Part shown: positions 41,838-41,979 of the stretch, one piece after another
Layout: each line of letters opens with the position of its first letter
Position numbering within the stretch: the first letter of the stretch is position 1
From: Chlamydiota bacterium
Lineage (GTDB): Bacteria > Chlamydiota > Chlamydiia > Chlamydiales > Rhabdochlamydiaceae
Length of the DNA stretch: 41,979 bases
Assembly (NCBI GenBank): GCA_013286595.1
Contig: JABDFI010000014.1
Location: forward strand, 1 to 41,979
Reading direction: 5' to 3'
Notes under the pieces: generated by a model
The model's database searches: none
What the model saw: the letters and a program-made list of their open reading frames with translations, nothing else
What the model was told of the DNA's origin: nothing
Program-made: the position numbers and the translations under genes

Positions 41838-41979
41838 GAGGCAATTGCAATACTCCCCGACCCAGAAAAATCGATGATTTTGAGTCAGTTTGCCAGCCGC
41901 TTCAGCGGCCATGCCCCATCCCCAAGCACATACTCCAAGCGAGTAGGGCTTGGGGATGGGGTGGCAAAATGGCTCAAAA
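41838..41979. repeat. dispersed hairpin element, copy 2 (cut by window end)
   Basis: This begins with the half palindrome GAGGCAATTGC (41838-41848), then AAAAATCGATGATTTTGAG, then TTTGCCA. A 5-bp hairpin GCCGC-TTCA-GCGGC and a perfect 14-bp stem CCCCATCCCCAAGC (41914-41927) / GCTTGGGGATGGGG (41948-41961) follow. The 20-base loop again has TACTC-CAAGC-GAGTA. The right side, TGGCAAAATGGCTCAAAA, is the imperfect complement of the left side. The window stops before the expected right tip. Confidence 0.85.

Noticed and set aside
1-41979. tRNA, rRNA, riboswitch or phage genes
   Set aside because: No cloverleaf with a GGTTCGA-type arm, no rRNA-like stretch and no recognisable riboswitch core or phage proteins were seen on either strand by reading alone.

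Overview
The window looks like chromosome of an environmental (amoeba- or protist-associated) member of the Chlamydiota. The best evidence is the run folP - cdaA - cdaR (YbbR) - glycosyltransferase - [F-box/LRR gene] - lpxL/htrB - rsmE. It resembles the neighbourhood of htrB, ybbR and ybbP in Chlamydia, and lpxL carries an extra C-terminal domain. Two secreted-looking F-box plus 25-residue LRR proteins, of a kind known to be expanded in Parachlamydiales, support this. The species cannot be named from the sequence alone. No rRNA, tRNA, CRISPR array, transposase gene or origin was found.

Layout. 1-521: a higher-GC, broken alpha/beta hydrolase remnant. 541-4730: an MFS exporter, a 2-oxoglutarate/Fe(II) dioxygenase and a methyltransferase (minus strand), with a second HxD...H protein reading away from them; this may be a small tailoring/export group. 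4795-8116: an autotransporter with an eight-fold repeated passenger, followed after one base by a CapK/PaaK-like adenylate-forming enzyme. 8263-10513: a PadR regulator and a DrrA/DrrB-like ABC exporter. 10615-20085: secreted or envelope proteins and metabolic genes: an LEA-like repeat protein, a class-C-type serine hydrolase, an HSL-family esterase, a myo-inositol oxygenase with all six metal ligands, a methyltransferase, a dicarboxylate/amino-acid symporter, two exported proteins and an S53 (sedolisin-type) protease. 20086-22016: a repeat-rich gap with a 162-bp palindromic element and a gene remnant, then a class II Fic protein with a repeated candidate operator. 22017-24969: three overlapping surface-sugar genes (GT4, DegT aminotransferase, NeuD/PglD-like acyltransferase). 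24970-27012: an F-box/LRR gene flanked by inverted repeats. 27013-30986: ExoD-like, a secreted protein, an FkbM methyltransferase and an arylsulfotransferase-like protein. 31088-40508: the conserved block, interrupted by a second F-box/LRR gene, then a small protein and pyruvate kinase with an extra C-terminal domain. 40706-41979: a small orphan, a PAP2 phosphatase and a second copy of a hairpin element.

The most unusual layer is non-coding. A 14-bp palindrome, GAGGCAATTGCCTC, whole or as half-sites, occurs seven times at gene ends. It also forms the tip of a larger, highly structured hairpin element (copies near 25032-25134 and 41838-41979). The two copies differ by a compensatory base pair in a long stem. 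The F-box/LRR gene at 25196-26737 lies between related inverted repeats of about 75 bp, and 29 bp of the upstream aminotransferase gene recur beyond it. Together this looks like a family of small non-autonomous elements that shape gene ends and move effector genes.

All functions are assigned by recognising motifs by eye; no database search was run.
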